From Saccharina japonica (Eukaryota; Sar; Phaeophyceae; Laminariales; Laminariaceae), in the NCBI GenBank assembly GCA_008828725.1, contig MEHQ01001831.1:69288-133287 (forward strand): DNA of 64,000 nucleotides, in the 5' to 3' direction. Shown in pieces: positions 12,293 through 22,904 of this stretch (its first letter is position 1; each line of letters starts with the position of its first letter). The notes below the pieces were generated by a model that was not told the DNA's origin, searched no databases, and saw only the letters and a list, made by a program, of their open reading frames with translations. The translations under genes and the position numbers were made by a program.

Positions 12293-12565
12293 CTGCGATG
12301 CCCCGCTCAATTTTTCACTTTTCGAACTGATTTTTTTACCACGTATTTGAACTACATATGCGAATGTACTCCGTGTCATCCCTTTTTTTCTTTTCTTTTT
12401 CGGACTAGTTATGACCACTTTTTCATTTTTACGGATTGTTGGATCGGTCATGTATCCTGAGCAAAAAAAAAAAAAAAAGGGATGACATCGAAAAGGTTTA
12501 TTGATACTTGAGGAACACCGTGTCAAAAAATCACGTCAAAACACGCATTATTGAGCGGGGCATAG
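12293..12565. repeat. Long imperfect inverted repeat (MITE-like hairpin)
   Basis: ATGCCCCGCTCAAT near 12299 pairs with ATTGAGCGGGGCAT near 12549. Further in, GTGTCATCCCTTTTTTTC near 12373 pairs with AAAAAAGGGATGACATCG near 12474. The element is about 270 bp and non-coding, and looks like a folded-back non-autonomous DNA transposon. Confidence 0.55.
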
Positions 12566-12711
12566 CCGATTGACTGTTCTAGCAGAGTCTTGGCTGGCCC
12601 AGCTCGTATATATTTGGACTCTTTGCGAATAAATAAATATCGACTTGTCTGTACTCGCATTTCGCTCAATATAAAACTAAACATGGCTTATTTTTCCTGC
12701 TCGACATGGAA

Positions 12712-14117
12712 TATGTGTGTGTGTGTTCTTCACATTAAACCTTCCTTTCTACCCGTCGACATCCAGCACACCCAGTGTCCGTGCCGATTCTTCATCCTAA
12801 AAAGGTACCAGTTCTGTGGTCACAAAACTACGACACAGAGATACTACGCTCAGTGCAGTAAGCAGAGCACGCAATGCAATGCCATATACGACAGGCAAGA
12901 CCTACTCTGCTAGCAATCCAGGTGCATGCAAGAGAAAAAAAGAGAAAAAAGCGAAAAAAGCGAAAAGGAAAAAATAATGTAAAGTAAGACCAAAGGTTAT
13001 GGTACCACTTTGTGGCTCGTTCATAATCTTATCAGCAACATAGTGCCAAAGAAAATGGGTTTACCCCTCGTATGGAGCATAAAGTTGGCCACTATGTTCC
13101 CCAAGATTGAAAAATCCAACAAAAAGGGGTGTCTCGCCATCATCTGACCCCTGAGATAATGCCAGGCACTATACGCCATTATCTTGGTTGGCTCTTTATT
13201 GTTGCGCAAATATATACGATAATACATGCCTTGCACTATATACGAGAACGATACGTATAGTATGTACGTATGACGCACAACGGGTACGTATACGAAAACG
13301 ATACGTACCATATTTTGAATACATACGAGTACTATGTTGTTTTGGCCATAGGCACTGCTGCTGCACAGCCTTTATCTTTGGTTGGCGAAATAAAAGTCGG
13401 GAAGAAAAAAGAGCCACAAAGTGGTACTATAACGTTTGGTCTAAATATACTGAAGCAAATCAACAATGAAGCAACCAAACGAAAGCATGACAAAAAAAAA
13501 GAAAGAAAGTGTCGTGCTTCTCCCAGAGTAGATGCGACATCCAATAAACAACCAAACGAACTGAAACGAAATTAAATGGACCGAAAACAGCGCCAACAGA
13601 GCGAGACTAAGCACGACAGGAAAGGAAAGCCAGCCGGAGCACACCAAAAGCACCTTCCAGCCAGCCGAGGCAGGTTTTTGCCCGTAGTACAGGCAGGTTC
13701 TACCAGCTAGTCGGTCTGGTACCTACTCTGTTTGCCGTCTCTTTCCTGCTTCCGTCCGCCGTGGTTTCCCTACGAACCTACCCACCCTCCGTCTCGATTA
13801 CCCTGAGCGCCACCCATACAATGGATACGTGGCACTTCCTACTCAGTTCCGTTTCGTTCTCGTGTAACACACGAGAGTCCAGGAAAGATAACGGGGAATA
13901 ACAAAAACAAAATGAATACGTACGTAGCTAAGCAACCAAAGAAAGTCCTAGGGAAAATACGGAAGGCGGAGAAACAAAGGCAAAAGCGATCACGGTAACA
14001 TAAATAAGTAAAACAAAGTAAAGGAAGCAAATGAAGCAAATGATGCGAGGGGCTGTAGCCTCGCTGTCGTGCCCCCCTTTAGAAGAATCAACAGGCAATG
14101 CAACAAGCAAAAATAGA
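12712..14117 (-). mobile_element. Non-LTR-type element, 3'-end family with (CA)n tail, carrying a nested TIR element
   Basis: On the minus strand it runs from a GGGGGGCACGACAGCGA segment (about 14090) through a T-rich stretch to the terminal TTTAATGTGAAGA and a (CA)n tail (12712-12739). The whole element matches the plus-strand copy at 22905-23828. It is interrupted at 12987-13442 by a TIR element absent from that copy. No intact ORF, so it is probably a 5'-truncated LINE tail or a LINE-dependent SINE. Confidence 0.7.
12987..13442. mobile_element. TIR DNA element (~455 bp) nested in the non-LTR element
   Basis: Left end AGACCAAAGGTTATGGTACC and right end GGTACTATAACGTTTGGTCT are inverted repeats extending inward to TGTGGCTC/GAGCCACA. 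Outside the ends the host reads AAAG-TA ... TA-AATATAC, while the empty copy near 23545-23560 (reverse strand) reads AAAGTAAATATAC. That fits a TA target duplication as in Tc1/mariner-like insertions. No transposase ORF, so non-autonomous. Confidence 0.75.
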
Positions 14118-14424
14118 ACTATAAATATGGAAATAAAAACAAACAAACAAACAAATAAACAAACAAACAAACAAAGGGAAAAAAAGACCACCAGGAATAC
14201 CCAATGAAAGAAAGAAAAAACAACAACACCCAGTTCGCCATCCGCCAAGCCAGGTAGTACTTCTTTCTCATCACAGGGATGAGAACGAGAGTAGCAATGA
14301 AACTACAAAAAAGACGAAACGAAAAAATATAAAACTTATCGGCGGACTCTAATTCCGAGTTATGACTGTCCCGTCACAGCAGCACCTGCTTGTACTACTA
14401 TTCATAGTATAAAATATTAAGAGT

Positions 14425-14595
14425 AATTCGATGCGAGTCGACGAAGGAAGAAAAAGCTGAAGTCTTCTCGCGATAAAAATTGCAAGGCTAAAACCGTAGT
14501 GGGGGGGGAGGGAAAGGAGCTTACTTTGTGACCCCGGGAAGAAAGGAAGGGCGATAACAATAAATTGGCTGTGAAAAAGATATAAAAATCCAAAC
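14425..14595 (+). mobile_element. SINE-like family, 5'-truncated copy
   Basis: Shares the body landmarks ATTCGATGCGAGTCGACGA, TCTCGCGATAAAAAT, CCGTAGTGGGG and CTTTGTGACCCCGG with the copies at 23833-24165 and 29426-29783. It lacks the tRNA-like head. Confidence 0.65.
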
Positions 14596-14599
14596 ACAC

Positions 14600-15500
14600 G
14601 GAACACGACACAGGACACACGGCCAAGGTCACGGCGAAGGGCACAGGCATGAGACTGCTGTATGTAGCTGCTGCTGCTTCTCTCGTTAGACTGCCGGGCA
14701 ACAGCGACTGTGTTGTTTATGAATTTGTCATCCGGCATGCGCGACGCCGCCACACGAGCGAGCGCGTTTGGCGCTCGTGCTGCGGCATATATATACATAT
14801 ATTCAGAAAAAAATGAATTACCCTCGCGGCCGCCGAACAGGCAAAACTCCTAGAAGAGGAGCAGATGTGTGCACTCCACGACGACTGAAGCGCAGAAGAG
14901 GAGCAGATGTGTGCACTCCACCAGTTCAGTGCGCGATGGCGCTGAACCCGGGCGTCCGCCTATACTCCTGGCCTCAGGAGCATCGGTATGCCCTTCTTCG
15001 CAACAAACTCGCGGTCAAGGTTACTTACTGCTGTCCATGGTACCGGCCTGGAGGTATAGAGCAGCAGCAGTGGACGACCGCAGGCAGTCACGCTTTTGAA
15101 ATGTGTCTGTCTGTGTGTCCCCCAGCTCGAACGTTTTGCTCAAATAATAAATAATTCCTTAATTCCACGTATTCCGGCTCTTTGCTCAAGACACAGACTA
15201 ATAAAAATCGACTTGGTGGCATTTCCCATCAAGTCGATTTATGGCGATAATATCGCCCTATTAATAGTTGACGATGGTATAAAACTGGATATGCAGACAT
15301 TTATTTCAAAAACTTCCTATATGTCGATATTTTATCAGTGTTATATATGTCTACTACGATCGGTAGCTCTTGAAATTGCCATACCGGTATTCCATCTTGT
15401 CTAGTGTCAACGGTGTGGGTATACGATACGATCTGGGAAAAACAATGAAGGCCGGAGGGGAGCTCACCGCATGTTCGTCAAAGCCGTTGAGCTGTAGGGC
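14600..15500. other. No gene; short local repeats only
   Basis: A 42-bp tandem duplication repeats AGAAGAGGAGCAGATGTGTG at 14852 and 14894. A small hairpin (AAATCGACTTG ... CAAGTCGATTT) lies at 15205-15240. Open frames here show no recognisable domain. Confidence 0.4.
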
Positions 15501-15501
15501 T

Positions 15502-15620
15502 GTGTTGTTGTTGTTGTTGTTGTCTTCACATTAAACTCGTTTCAGTTGCTAATCCCTATAGTCTGATCTAGCAAGATCACGGCCCGTGGTCACAAAAGTG
15601 CTAGAGCCATCAAAGAATCC
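15502..15620 (-). mobile_element. Non-LTR 3' end with (CAA)n tail
   Basis: On the minus strand TTTAATGTGAAGA (15523-15535) is followed by about six CAA units. It is the same terminus as the (CA)n-tailed elements but with a triplet tail. Confidence 0.6.
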
Positions 15621-15753
15621 TAAAGAACACGCATACTTAGGAGGGAAAGGATACACAAGTCCGAAGAGGTACACCTAAAATCCCTACAGCATGGTATGCG
15701 TGTCCAAAACTGAACTACACGCCCGCAATCTCCATTCGACTACAGCAGCATCG

Positions 15754-15772
15754 CCCCCCCCCCCCCCCCTCC
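15754..15772. repeat. Poly-C tract
   Basis: A run of about 17-18 C residues in a C-rich context. Length may be unreliable in the assembly. Confidence 0.8.
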
Positions 15773-15976
15773 CACTCTTTACCAATGAATTTGCCGACTA
15801 CAGCGTAACAACTACTGACTGAAGTGCTGTCTGTACAAAAACACACGGTATGCGTGGGAACAAGATGGAGCACGCAGCTGCTGTCTGAAGTGCTGCCAGA
15901 ATGACAGTCCGCGGGCACACAGTGAAAAAGAACAGCCAACCAAAGCCATCACGTACGAGGCTAATACAAACTACAA

Positions 15977-16217
15977 GACGCATGCTACGGTAGAGGTGCA
16001 CCATGTTTTTTCTGAGCTCTTCACTTAAGGAGCGTCATACCTCACCGAAAAATGATTTTGGCGGAAAGTAAAAGTGCTGCCGGATGCGAAATCTCATGAC
16101 CAAGGTATACTCTGAAGCATATTTCGTCACAAGAATGAAAGTCCGACGAATTTGGGTTAAGGAGCCCGATCGTTCAGAAAAAAATCAGCCAAAAGTGCTA
16201 CCTCTACCGTAGCACGC
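15977..16217 (-). mobile_element. MITE copy 2 (best-preserved TIRs)
   Basis: Begins GACGCATGCTACGGTAGAGG and ends CTACCTCTACCGTAGCACGC. The two ends are inverted repeats of about 20 bp. It is the reverse complement of copy 1 along its length, 240-250 bp with no coding capacity. Confidence 0.8.
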
Positions 16218-16639
16218 CTCACAAGCAAGCACACTACGAGTATGAATACCCCTATAATGACCCTAATCAAATCAAAGAGAATCAACTATTCGTTATCCAT
16301 ATTCAACCGCTAGTTAGAACCAATCAACCATTTGTAAGCAGTAATAATAGCCCCTTGTTTCGTAAACAGGTGTGTGCCAACCAAATTGCGGAACTAGCGT
16401 TTGCTTTACGCAAGCGACGAGCGCATGACGGGCAGAGGGTTTACGGGGTATATTTCGCAGGACCCTCCGCGACGTCGAACGCAATCTTGACATAAATATA
16501 TATATACGGTGCGGGAACTTGTAAACCTTAATATATATGAACGGTCGTAACTTTTGACTGCGATCGCCGATTTGAAAAATAAATACATCTCCATGACCTC
16601 CTTGATAAAACGAATAAGAGTGATGGGGAAAAAAAATGT

Positions 16640-16760
16640 ATTTTATATTCAAGTAAATAAGGTTCCCAAAAAAAACAAACAACGAGCTCCGTGTGATTCG
16701 AACCCCCGATACAGAGGAAAATCATGCATATTTGACCACACAGGCACGAAAACAAGATGG
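16640..16760 (-). repeat. tRNA-like segment (possible SINE head)
   Basis: On the minus strand a box-B-like GGGGGTTCGAATCACACG (near 16690-16708) is preceded by TGTGTGGTCAAATA, a weak box A. It does not fold into a convincing full cloverleaf, so a tRNA-derived SINE head is likelier than a functional tRNA. Confidence 0.35.
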
Positions 16761-17285
16761 AACAACGCGGAAACAAGCTCATCTATAGCACATACCTTCA
16801 CGGGGTTGGTATGCCAAAAAAAACAAAAAATGTCGACCTCCGTCCCACGTTATCGCCAATATTCCTCCACATTTTTTTTAAAATATCATTCTAGACTAGA
16901 AGTGGGTTAAAAACAAACAAACAGTTGTTTTGATTATTTTTGGCCGGGTCCTGACGGGGATCAGGGATGATTCAGATGCCATAAAATCGCTAAGGAAGCT
17001 AGCTCTCCAAATCTGCAACTTGGTTCCGCGAGATTGCTGTAGTTGTTGAGAAATGGCCATGCTTGTCCGGTGGAGTGCCTTCACGGCGACGGTCAACACT
17101 CGATTGTGAGCTTAACCGCGCGATCTCGCTTCTTTGGCGATCTCGCTTCTTTGGATAGGCTCTTTCGAAAGCTCCTGCGAAGAGCTTTCCGAGGTATACT
17201 GTAGATATGCTCAATTGTTGTAGGACCCGTGTTTTTGTTATCAAAGTACCCAAACATCGGGTCACAAATGCCCGCACCATATAAA

Positions 17286-17880
17286 CGTAAGATACAGCCG
17301 TACTTTCCGTCTGATCTCGTCGTATACTGATAAAATAGAGTGCTAAAAGGCCAGACGTTATCGTACCACTGTTTGACTCTTTTTTCTGCCCGACTTTTAT
17401 ATCGCCAACCCAAGATGAAGCCTGTGTGCAGCAACAGCGCCTATGGCCAAACCAACATAAAACTCGTATTGTTGTTGTTGTCTTCACATTAAACACCGTG
17501 CCGGTCTCTCTATCCAGTACCTCCATCTGTCCGTACTAATCCAACACTTGACACGGTCGATTCCCGTGGTCACAGGCTAACTTACCCAAAAAAGGTATAC
17601 TGAAATAAAAGTGGAACCCGAAGGGTCCGCAAAGCGATCAAAGCCAGTCAAAAACAGATAGTCTGGAGCCCTCCGCTCCCCTCTACACGCTGTGAAGTAT
17701 GCATTCAAAATATGTACGTACAATGTTGACATAAATCTGCATAAATACATATATTAAACGTAAGATAGCCGCCGTGTGTTCCGTCTGATCTCGTTGTAAA
17801 CTGATAAAATAGAGCGCTAAAAGACCAGACGTTACCGGTTACCGTATCACTTTGTGACTCATTATTCTATGATTCAAGCC
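17286..17880. repeat. Direct repeat pair plus relics of the nested TIR element
   Basis: Blocks at 17286-17360 and 17759-17838 share CGTAAGATA, TTCCGTCTGATCTCGT and CTGATAAAATAGAG and each ends in a CCAGACGTTA terminus. From 17354 to about 17465 the DNA matches the right end of the element at 12987-13442 in reverse. It is then cut by a minus-strand TTTAATGTGAAGA end with a (CAA)n tail at 17470-17493. Confidence 0.55.
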
Positions 17881-18137
17881 TACAGCACGAAAAAATATAG
17901 ATTTGACCCTTCCCAGGGATCCACGAAAATCCCGACACCCCAGACACCCCACTGCACTACGCACCCACTACTGGCGAGCCCGGACTGGGGGACCAAGTAA
18001 AATACACAACAAATACCTGAGCACCTTGACACTTGCAAGCAATGCTGATCGTTGGTCGTTTTCTCTTGCCCCTCACATGATTTATTCGGGTGGCGTTCTC
18101 TGGAAGAAACCCATTTTTTTAATAAAGACCGGTAGCT

Positions 18138-18378
18138 TTACCTGGTGTCCAGTTTGAAGCACAGGCCGTCGATGGAAATACAGCCTGGTCTATTCCGGAA
18201 GCATATGCGACGCGCGGCCACAGAGCACAACCTGCCGCGTCCGAGACGTAGACAGCGTGTCGCTATTCCTGTTGACGGTGCAGAGCTGTTCGGACTGCCC
18301 CTCGAGGCGATGTGGTCTCGCGTGCGATGCAGCATCGCGGCTGAAGTCATATCCTTTCTGTTAGTCCGACAAATCTGA
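18138..18378. other. GC-rich ORF-like island, unknown
   Basis: A GC-rich stretch open in both strands within AT-rich repeats. On the minus strand it ends CCGGCCTGTGC...ACACCAG|GTAAAG, resembling an exon followed by a donor, with a Cys-containing end (CISIDGLCFKLDT). This could be a captured gene fragment. No family recognised. Confidence 0.25.
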
Positions 18379-18444
18379 CATAAAACTACTACTGCGTAAA
18401 CGTTCGGTTTCATATCATCTGTACATTACCTGATACCTGGTACC

Positions 18445-18682
18445 TCTTTTTTCACTTTTTTTTCTCTTGCATGCACCTGGATTGCTAGCAGGGTAGGTCT
18501 CGCCTGTCGTATATGGCATTGCATTGTCTGCTCTGCTTACTGCACTGAGCGTAGTATCTCTGTGTCGGAGTTTTGTGACCACATAACTGGTACCTTTTTA
18601 GGATGAAGAATCGGCACGGACACTGGGTGTGCTGGATGTCGACGGGTAGAAAGGAAGGTTTAATGTGAAGAACACACACACA
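18445..18682 (+). mobile_element. Non-LTR 3' end with (CA)n tail
   Basis: Runs from TTGCATGCACCTGGATTGC through GGTACCTTTTTAGGATGAAG to TTTAATGTGAAGA (18659-18671) and (CA)n. It matches the 3' parts of 12712-14117 and 22905-23828. Confidence 0.75.
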
Positions 18683-18765
18683 CCTGGCATATGGGATATA
18701 TATCCTGCTGTTTTCACATGAGCACATGAAATAAATGGTCGAAAAGGGACGGAATTCTCCGTTGT

Positions 18766-18905
18766 ACCCGTCGGCTTCCAGCACACCCAGTATCCGTGCC
18801 GATTCTTCGATACTTATCATGTGGCCACAAAACAGGTCGTACCACGCAGAGATACTACGCTGGAGTTCAGTAAGCAGAGCAGCCAATGCAATGTCATATA
18901 CTAAA
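18766..18905 (-). repeat. Inverted partial copy of the same 3' end
   Basis: Contains CCAGCACACCCAGTATCCGT and GAGATACTACGCTGGAGTTC, a diverged reverse-complement copy of 18490-18660. Truncated before the tail. Confidence 0.55.
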
Positions 18906-18923
18906 TACCCCATACAGATATAT

Positions 18924-19940
18924 AATGGCGACAGGTGGCATACGCTATTGATAGTAGACCCACCCTATCACGTCAACTCTTCGGAACTCTTTACCTATCC
19001 GGGTACAGTACTCGACGGCACTTAAGAACTCGGCAGTTATGAACATCAGGCTGAAGTTTTAGAAGAAAATAAGAACATGACCTATTTTGTACTGAACATA
19101 GTGTAGGACACACCCTGCCTTAGAAAATAATTCCAGCCTGGCCAGGAAATATATAATTATTAACTGGTGTCGCGTACTGTATGAATTTACTATGTCCCTA
19201 GAAACAAATTTTATTTTCTTCTCCTCATACTTTACTTTACCAAGATTTACGTTTGTTTTTATAACTACGTACGACGTAGTGTAGTATGTTTATTTCAGAC
19301 AATATAATAATGGCAAAGTTACGCGCAAACCTTCCTTCTTCTTCTTCTTCTTGTGTTTTTTATTTTATTTTATTTTCCCTTTCCCCCACAAACAGACACA
19401 CGCTCCATACATTCTACAGCCTCAGTTTGTGTCCCCCTTATACGCGATGTACATACTTGCATGAGGACATATAAAACCCGTAAGTACGCGCGATCGAAGT
19501 ATCACAATCAGCTGGCAAAAATTAGTTTCGACGAAATCCTCGACCTCACAGCTGTTGGTTTTTATACTTAAAATATATATACGAAGTATATATCAAGCGC
19601 TCACAGACGGCCCCACGTGGTAACCTGAGTGACCAGAAATTTGGATGGCGAACAGGTGGCTTACGCTAGTAGGTCCACTTTATCACGCCAACTCTTCGGA
19701 ACCTTTGACTTATCCGGGTATGACTTTGCTATAACACTTCGAAATTGTCGGAGTCACTATGGATATCTAAAGGGTTGTCAAAAAGCGGTTTGATTTGGGT
19801 AACCCGTTAAGTTTTATAACTTCAGAGTTTTTGTTCCCATCATATTTTACAATACCAATATTTATGAAAGTTAATATATCAAGCAAATCATGTTTATTTC
19901 AGACTATATACCATTAGTGGTAAAGTTACGTGCAAACCCG
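18924..19940. repeat. Pair of ~350-bp diverged direct repeats
   Basis: About 18924-19340 and 19640-19940 share GACAGGTGG(C), ACGCTA, TATCACG(T/C)CAACTCTTCGGAA, TATCCGGGTA and TGTTTATTTCAGAC followed by AAAGTTACG(C/T)GCAAACC. The spacer is T-rich with (TTC)n. These could be decayed LTRs or a dispersed repeat. Confidence 0.45.
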
Positions 19941-19960
19941 GTTATATTAGTAAACAGACG

Positions 19961-20674
19961 ATGCAGATGTTGTACCTTGGTGGTTTTGTTGTCGCAAGCG
20001 CGGACATTACGCCAAAGTTCAAACGACGCATCCGACTCGCAACGGCATGCTACAATCAGTTCGAGCGGGAGCTGTACGATATGGAGGATGGCCTGTTCAC
20101 TCCAAAGGTGAGCATGCTAAAGGCCGAGGTGATGGATACACTGCTGTACGGGTGTGTGACGTGAACCATTGGCCAGGATCACTTCGCTGAGCTCCGAACG
20201 ACACATCACAACCTCCTCCTACGGGTCGTTGGTTCCCATCGCCGACCACGCACCGACCATATCGTGTCGTACGCCAAGGCTCTCAAGAAGGCACAATGCG
20301 AGAGCGTTAGGATGACCATCCGCAAACGATGCCTCCTCTTTGGGGGGGGCGTACAGCGCACGGCCAATGGGCGGCTGAACCGGAAGGTTATGTTTGGGAC
20401 GATCGCCGGTGGGACGAATCCGGGACCTGGCCGACCGGAAAAGAACTGGGCCAGATGTCTAGCAGATAACCTCAGGGTTGTTCGAGCGACATAGGGCTCC
20501 ACAGAAAGCTCCCCTGTGCTGTTATGAGCAGATACGTTGTTATGGCCGAGGGCGGCTAAGGATAGTGGGAAGTGGTATCGTGTGGCTGTTGAGGCGGCGG
20601 ATAATTACATGGCGAGGTGGCACAGGAGTGAAGTGGAGAGGAGCTGGCTACGGCATGCAGCTAAGAACACCTAA
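19961..20674 (+). pseudogene. LINE reverse transcriptase C-terminal fragment (decayed)
   Basis: One frame of 238 codons with three internal stops (about 20160, 20491 and 20525) before the final TAA. Visible family features are YLGGFVVASADITPKFKRR near the start, LKAEVMDTLLYGCVT, then LRTTHHNLLLRVVG and GPGRPEKNWARCL. This is the order typical of the region after the RT catalytic core in LINE elements whose C-terminus carries LLRVxG and PGRPxxxW motifs. The catalytic palm is missing. No copy-specific 3' end was seen immediately after it. Confidence 0.7.
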
Positions 20675-20824
20675 AAGAGGCGACACGGGGAGGGGGGAGC
20701 CGAACTGGTACAGCGGTCGACGAATGCAGAAACAAAATTGTAGATCGTGTGGCAAGGTATCGGTTCGACTAGCCCTTGAACTATACTATTTATAAAATTC
20801 TGTTCGTTTGCTTTATGTTGAATT

Positions 20825-20956
20825 GTTCACTGGGGGGGACGCGGCAGAGGTAGTACTGGCTCTTGACACCAGTATTAATGAGAGTAGGAAGGAGATGGCA
20901 GAAGGTGTGGCACGGTCCCTGATTTGGGTTTGTAGCACAGACGAGAACTTGCTACC
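20825..20956 (+). repeat. Repeat shared with 27540-27678
   Basis: Both copies read CACTGGGGGGG or TTACTGGGGGGGG followed by CGCGGCAGAGGTAGT, then GAGATGGCAGAAGGTGTG and GAACTTG...TACCATC. After TACCATC they diverge. At 27540 this is the 5' start of a complete tailed element. Confidence 0.65.
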
Positions 20957-20959
20957 ATC

Positions 20960-22304
20960 AACTTAGGCGGTTGGCAATGAGTTTGGAGGGGACCTTGCCT
21001 ACGTGCGATAGCAGCGAGATCCCCCTGAAGTTGTTGCAGTTGGACCGTTCGCCCTTCTTGTTCAGCACTTTGATCGTTGCGTCCTTCCACTCTTGCGGGA
21101 TCTGTCCTCCGTCCCACACGTCGACGAGGATGGCATGAAGGCGCTCCAAGACGTCGGGTTCGTCGTCGTCGAGCTTGAGGAACTCGGCAGGGAAGAAGTC
21201 ATGGCCGGGTACCTTCTAGTTCTGCCGGCCTTCGTTGCCTGTTCCACTTTCTCGATGTCTGGCGCCCCTCCCAACCGTCGGGTGGTTTGCGTCGCTGGTC
21301 GTGGCGTCACTTGTTCGGCGATGTCTGAGTTCAGGATGGAGGACATGGTGTCGAGGAGGGTGCCGAAGAATACCGCCCACCGCTGGAGGATGTCTTCCTT
21401 GCTCCGGAGCAGGACGCCATTCTCGTCCGTAACGAACTGCTGCCCCCCCGCTTGTCTGCCGCTGAGGCCCACTGATCTCCTAAGGGGTTTGTACAGCCCT
21501 CTCATGTCGCGGTCCTATTAGACCGCTTCGAGCTCCGCCACGAACCTTGTTGAGGTGGGCATAGATGCGCGTTTCGACTGCTGCAGTCACTCCCTTAAAT
21601 GGTGCTTTGAGGGTTCTCCATGTCGCTGTGGTCAAATTGCCCCTCATCGCGCGGCTCGCTTCCAGCTGCTTGGCAAGGGCTTACTCCGAAGCTGCTATCG
21701 TCACTGGGGTATCACACCACTCCTGCGTGCGTCGTCTCCGCGGTTCTTCGAGAATTATTGTCTGCGCCGCCTCGAGGAGGGCATTGGTAAACATTGTCGC
21801 CCTCCCAGCTGTGGTGGTCGCTGGCTCACCCGGTTGTTGGTCAAGGTTGTGAATGAACCACTCGCTCACCGACCGTGGTGCTTTTCCGACCTGTAATTCC
21901 TGTCGCCTGAACTGCTGTTGTTTCGGTTTGGTATGAACTGCTCGGTTGTGGGAAAGTCTGGCATCGAGGTCGACGGTGGCTACCACCATCGTTTGGTTTG
22001 AGCCCGCATTTACTGTGGGAAGGACGACTACGTTGGACACTCGGCCGCGGTGTGGCTGCCGCGTGAGGGTGTATTTGATGCGCCGGCATGCCGCCACCGA
22101 CACACCGTTGTATGTGTGCCATATCCCACCCTTACATGTGGAGAAGAAGGTTTTCGTGATTGCTAGTCTGTTGTCCGTTGCGAAGGTCAGCAGCAGCCTG
22201 CCATTGTCGTTCAGCTTATCACGCCCGTGCTCGCTCATGACACGTTCGTCCTCTCCATGCACCCTCTCTCCTGTCCGCACATTGGCGTCCATCAGTACAT
22301 ACAC
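20960..22304 (-). pseudogene. LINE fragment: AP-endonuclease C-terminus, linker and RT fingers (frameshifted)
   Basis: Reading the minus strand: 22304-21681 has the endonuclease end, with GGIWHTYNGVSVAACRRIKY and then LTRQPHRGRVSNVVVLPT. A linker follows to about 21100 with at least one stop and frame changes. Then come the RT motifs [19 protein letters not shown] and [15 protein letters not shown] (about 21110-20965). It stops before the RT catalytic palm. Endonuclease and RT act together in target-primed reverse transcription. This copy is broken and cannot be active. Confidence 0.7.
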
Positions 22305-22429
22305 TCCTTGGCAGGGATCCCCCCCGCGCGACTGTCATGTTTTTCCCAGAACTTAACTATGCTATTAATTTGCGCTTATTTTGGTTTGTTGTTTCTCTCT
22401 CACAGTCTGTGACTACATAATTTTTTTAT

Positions 22430-22510
22430 CTAGGATTAGGAATCAGGACAGACACTGGGTGTACTGATGTAGTTGGGGTACAAATACCGTGTTTAATGTG
22501 AAGAAAACCC
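22430..22510 (+). mobile_element. Non-LTR 3' end, short copy
   Basis: GGATTAGGAATCAGGACAGA, then CACTGGGTGTACTGATG, ending TTTAATGTGAAGA (22492-22504) and an A/C-rich tail. Closest to the (CAA)n-tailed copy at 27540-28176. Confidence 0.65.
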
Positions 22511-22599
22511 ACACCCGTTATTGGCTACGTATACTGTTTGCACATGAGCGAAAAGGGTCACAGCAGTATTGCGATTTCACTAATATGTCACGCGTATTT

Positions 22600-22870
22600 C
22601 CATATTTTCAACATGCCGGAGTAATACTGTTATTCCGATCGACGCCTGGTATGCACGAGTACACACATGCAAAACTATCGGGGTGTTCACAGCAGTTAGT
22701 TCACAGACAGGTTGTCCCGAACCTTTGATGTAATACGTTGGTTTTCACCTGTAGTGTTGTTATCGTATCGTTTATCAAAGTTTACGTTTTAGTGTTTCGA
22801 CACGATAGCTATGGTTGGTGTTATCGCTACTATCAAATTGTTTTGGGCCTTTTATCCTACCTATTTTTTT
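22600..22870 (+). repeat. Dispersed repeat with ATGCACGAGTACACA motif
   Basis: Shares ATGCCGGAGTA, TGGTATGCACGAGTACACA, GGGGTGTTCACAG, TTTTCACC and GTTATCGCTACTA blocks with 24175-24585 and 27260-27440. Non-coding, class unknown. Confidence 0.55.
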
Positions 22871-22904
22871 ATTTTATTTTTCTTATTTTTCTTTTTTTCT
22901 TATT

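Noticed and set aside
12590..12913. Recurrent open frame containing a VLHIKPSFLPVDIQHTQ-type peptide, also on 18485-18913, 23628-23984 and 26636-26941
   Set aside because: It is antisense to the shared 3' end of the non-LTR elements. Its recurrence reflects the repeated DNA, not a protein family.
21093..21521. 142-codon plus-strand ORF
   Set aside because: Antisense to the LINE endonuclease-RT linker. No domain.
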